Assembly (NCBI RefSeq): GCF_046097095.1
Contig: NZ_CP175698.1
Coordinates: 3,556,764-3,620,763 of the forward strand
Direction: 5' to 3'
DNA length: 64,000 nucleotides
Origin: Natrinema sp046097095
GTDB taxonomy: Archaea > Halobacteriota > Halobacteria > Halobacteriales > Natrialbaceae
In this document: piece by piece, positions 62,111 to 64,000 of the stretch
Numbering within the stretch: position 1 is the stretch's first letter
How the letters are laid out: each line of letters opens with the position of its first letter
Notes under the pieces: generated by a model
Database searches by the model: none
What the model was told of the DNA's origin: nothing
The model's input: only the letters and a program-made list of their open reading frames with translations
Translations under genes and position numbers: made by a program

Positions 62111-63508
62111 TCACTCCTCGGAACAGTTCTGGCGGTAGTCTAGACAGCGCAGTCCAGCGCGAGCCTGGATCGTGACGAGTTTCCAAATTGGAATCGTCTC
62201 GTAGTCTAACTGGTCTCGTATCGCTCCAATTCGCTCGCGGAAAGTCCCCTCAAGCGATGCTTTCGTCTCCGTGAGCGTCTCGCGAGCGTCCTCGTCGGCG
62301 CTCATCGCGGCGTGGTCGATCGACCGCAACAACATGCCGAGGTAGGTCAGTAGATGATACTGTCTGAGGTAGCGTTCGTCGACGTGCTCGGCGACGGTTG
62401 CCGATCTGTCTGTCTCCACAGTCGATTCCACCCACTCGAGTTTCGACTCGAGTTCGTTCTCGAAGTGGGGGACGGCACCCTCCGCTTCTCGAGCCATCGG
62501 CGTGTCCGGCAGGTATGCAGCGACGGCCTCGACCCCGTCTCGCATCTCCTTGAGGAGCGCCTGCTGAGTTCGGACGCCCTCGCGAATGACATCCGTTCGG
62601 GTGCGGTCCAATTCGGTCCGGTCCTGAATCTGCGGGTCGTGGAAGTACGGTAGTTCGACGACGAATTCGACGACATCGTCGTTGAACCGCCTGGCGTAAT
62701 CGAAGACGTTGCCGCCGAGGAGCGCTTCTTCGGGGTCGATATCGTCGTGATTTCTCACATCGTCGAACTGATCTGCAAAGGTCGGAAGCCGATAGATGGC
62801 GTCGTCGAACGACTCCATGGTGAACCACTCTGGTTCACCTCGATGTAGTGGGACATCGTACTCGTTTGGGAGCGACGAGAGCACGTCGGAGAGCGGTTCG
62901 AGAGGTTCGGAGAGGTAGTAATAACAGCCGCCGAACGCGGCGTTGTGGAAACTGTAGACGAACTCCGGGCGATGGGCCTCGATCAGATCCATCAGCACTC
63001 GCGTTTCCGGCGCTGGCTCGTCGAAGGAGTAACCCTCGTGGTCGACCGGGAACGTGGCCTCGACCTGCTCGTCCGGCGGCGTTCGGTAGAAGTTCAGCGC
63101 GTAGTTCGAGAGCGTGAACGGCCCGTCGAACCAGCCTTCGTTGAGCCGGACGCCGTCCGGATCGGCGACGGGCAGACAGTGAAACTCGTAGTCGAGCGAC
63201 GCTCGCAACTCGTCGTTCGTCGCGAGTTCGTGAAGCAGAAAGTCGATCGTCATCGAACCGATCGGTTCGTTCGGATGGGGAGCGCCGAGCAGGAGCGCAC
63301 TCCGGTCGCCGTCGCCGACGGTCACCGTCCAGATCGTCTCGCCGTTCGCACTCTCGCCGCGTTCTCGGTACTCGACGTGGTCGTGGGCGGCCGCAAGTGC
63401 TCGGTCGCGATCGCGGTGCTCGTCGACCGTGAGAAACGATTCGTAGCGGGGAATTGCGTCGTCGATCCATTCGAACGTGCGCGACGATGCCGACGAAGGA
63501 CTTGTCAT
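62111..63508 (-). CDS. M14-like zinc carboxypeptidase
   Basis: The 465-residue protein has the M14 Zn-binding pieces H78-P-N-E81 (GAPHPNEPIG) and H188 (YSFHNA), with the catalytic Glu probably in FVVELPYF near residue 285. It lacks a signal peptide, so it is probably cytoplasmic. The C-terminal part (about 300-465) is a helical extension not found in classical carboxypeptidases. A CACTTATG box about 27 bp upstream fits a leaderless start. The substrate is unknown. Confidence 0.82.
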   Translation of the reverse strand: MTSPSSASSRTFEWIDDAIPRYESFLTVDEHRDRDRALAAAHDHVEYRERGESANGETIWTVTVGDGDRSALLLGAPHPNEPIGSMTIDFLLHELATNDELRASLDYEFHCLPVADPDGVRLNEGWFDGPFTLSNYALNFYRTPPDEQVEATFPVDHEGYSFDEPAPETRVLMDLIEAHRPEFVYSFHNAAFGGCYYYLSEPLEPLSDVLSSLPNEYDVPLHRGEPEWFTMESFDDAIYRLPTFADQFDDVRNHDDIDPEEALLGGNVFDYARRFNDDVVEFVVELPYFHDPQIQDRTELDRTRTDVIREGVRTQQALLKEMRDGVEAVAAYLPDTPMAREAEGAVPHFENELESKLEWVESTVETDRSATVAEHVDERYLRQYHLLTYLGMLLRSIDHAAMSADEDARETLTETKASLEGTFRERIGAIRDQLDYETIPIWKLVTIQARAGLRCLDYRQNCSEE

Positions 63509-63615
63509 GCAGACTCGAGTTCGACGAGTCCCGACATAAGTGCTACCTGAAATTTATGAAAGAAAGGAATGCTGCGTCGTACGGTCGGATCGCGCCGGAA
63601 TGGGACTGAATGCGA

Positions 63616-63912
63616 CTACGGAGGCGTCGGCCCGTCGCCCTCGAGAATCGTCGCGCAGATTCCTTTGGCCGCCTCGAGGTGTTCGTCGGCTCCCTCGTGG
63701 CCGGTTACATCGATCTCCGCCAGCAGCCCGCGGATCTTCGCGACACGCTCGAGGGTAGTCTCCCGGTCGAGATCGTTGCTCGCGATGTCTCCCGCGATTG
63801 CTTCGGCCTCGCCGAGCCAGCGGTTCGCCGTCCGATCGATCGGCACCTCGGCGGTCGCCTCGAGGTGGCGATGGAGTCGCCGGGTCTGCGCTGGAAGCGA
63901 GTCGTCAGTCAT
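63616..63912 (-). CDS. Small helical haloarchaeal protein, unknown
   Basis: The 98-residue acidic, all-helical protein starts MTDDSLPAQTRRLHRHLEATAEV and has ANRWLGEAEAIAGDIASND and LLAEIDVTGHEGADEHLEAAKGICA. It looks like a conserved haloarchaeal family of unknown role. It lies 108 bp upstream of the M14 gene on the same strand. The last 88 bases of the window upstream hold nothing recognised. Confidence 0.55.
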   Translation of the reverse strand: MTDDSLPAQTRRLHRHLEATAEVPIDRTANRWLGEAEAIAGDIASNDLDRETTLERVAKIRGLLAEIDVTGHEGADEHLEAAKGICATILEGDGPTPP

Positions 63913-64000
63913 AGGCGCTGGTACGGCGGCGGGCCCCGTAGTGGTTCCCGTCAGCAGCCGTCGAACCGGTGGGAAACGTTGATGCCGGTCCTGACCAACG

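Overview
The window is chromosomal DNA of a high-GC halophilic archaeon. Proteins are strongly acidic (many D/E-rich tails), codons favour G/C, Tat signals and archaeal lipoboxes are frequent, and many genes have a T/A-rich box about 25-30 bp before an ATG/GTG with no Shine-Dalgarno, which is the leaderless pattern of haloarchaea. Gene families such as CtaA-CtaB fusion, KorAB, archaeal class I aldolase plus FBPase, B12-dependent methylmalonyl-CoA mutase parts and a TIGR04024-like LLM oxidoreductase suggest Natrialbales (Natrinema/Haloterrigena-like). The genus cannot be fixed from the sequence alone.

Layout. 1-6.5 kb: end of an upstream gene, methylmalonyl-CoA epimerase, a lipoprotein, NrtS-like small transporter, FNR-type flavoprotein, korAB and a DUF6517-like lipoprotein. 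6.7-9.9 kb: a large Eco57I-like DNA methyltransferase without a visible nuclease domain. 10-15.5 kb: LysE-type exporter, secreted protein, HD hydrolase, B12-binding mutase subunit plus meaB, alpha/beta hydrolase and DUF502. 15.5-17.2 kb: a lower-GC patch with an orphan protein (perhaps Imm49-like) and gene debris. 17.2-27 kb: DUF35/thiolase pair, M42 peptidase, mini-HTH gene followed by a DASS transporter, haem A synthase/haem O synthase fusion, small Zn-finger and membrane proteins and PadR. 27-28.2 kb: a lower-GC Tat-exported Cys-rich protein. 28.2-38.4 kb: acyl-CoA dehydrogenase carrying a palindromic in-frame insert, squalene/phytoene synthase, 3-hydroxyacyl-CoA dehydrogenase, fba-fbp gluconeogenic operon and a Tat-dependent chymotrypsin-fold protease. 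39-46 kb: a copper lipoprotein fusion, a PH-domain operon, erythromycin-esterase-like protein and a succinate-semialdehyde dehydrogenase-like ALDH. 46-58.5 kb: CitE-like lyase plus glutamate dehydrogenase, a second DUF6517-like lipoprotein, a second acyl-CoA dehydrogenase, RIO/APH-like kinase, ALDH, aminotransferase, DJ-1/PfpI and quinone reductase. 58.5-64 kb: winged-helix regulator, F420 oxidoreductase, PhoD phosphatase and M14 peptidase.

How it fits together. A recurring theme is acyl-CoA and propionate metabolism: two acyl-CoA dehydrogenases, 3-hydroxyacyl-CoA dehydrogenase, thiolase, methylmalonyl-CoA epimerase/mutase/MeaB, 2-oxoacid:ferredoxin oxidoreductase, CitE-like lyase and glutamate dehydrogenase. 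These could feed the TCA or methylaspartate cycle, with fba-fbp drawing carbon into gluconeogenesis. No rRNA, tRNA, CRISPR array, complete insertion sequence or integrase was recognised. I do not see a convincing multi-gene new defence system. The best leads are palindromic operators, a mobile-looking in-frame palindrome, two low-GC orphan genes, and domain fusions or microproteins.
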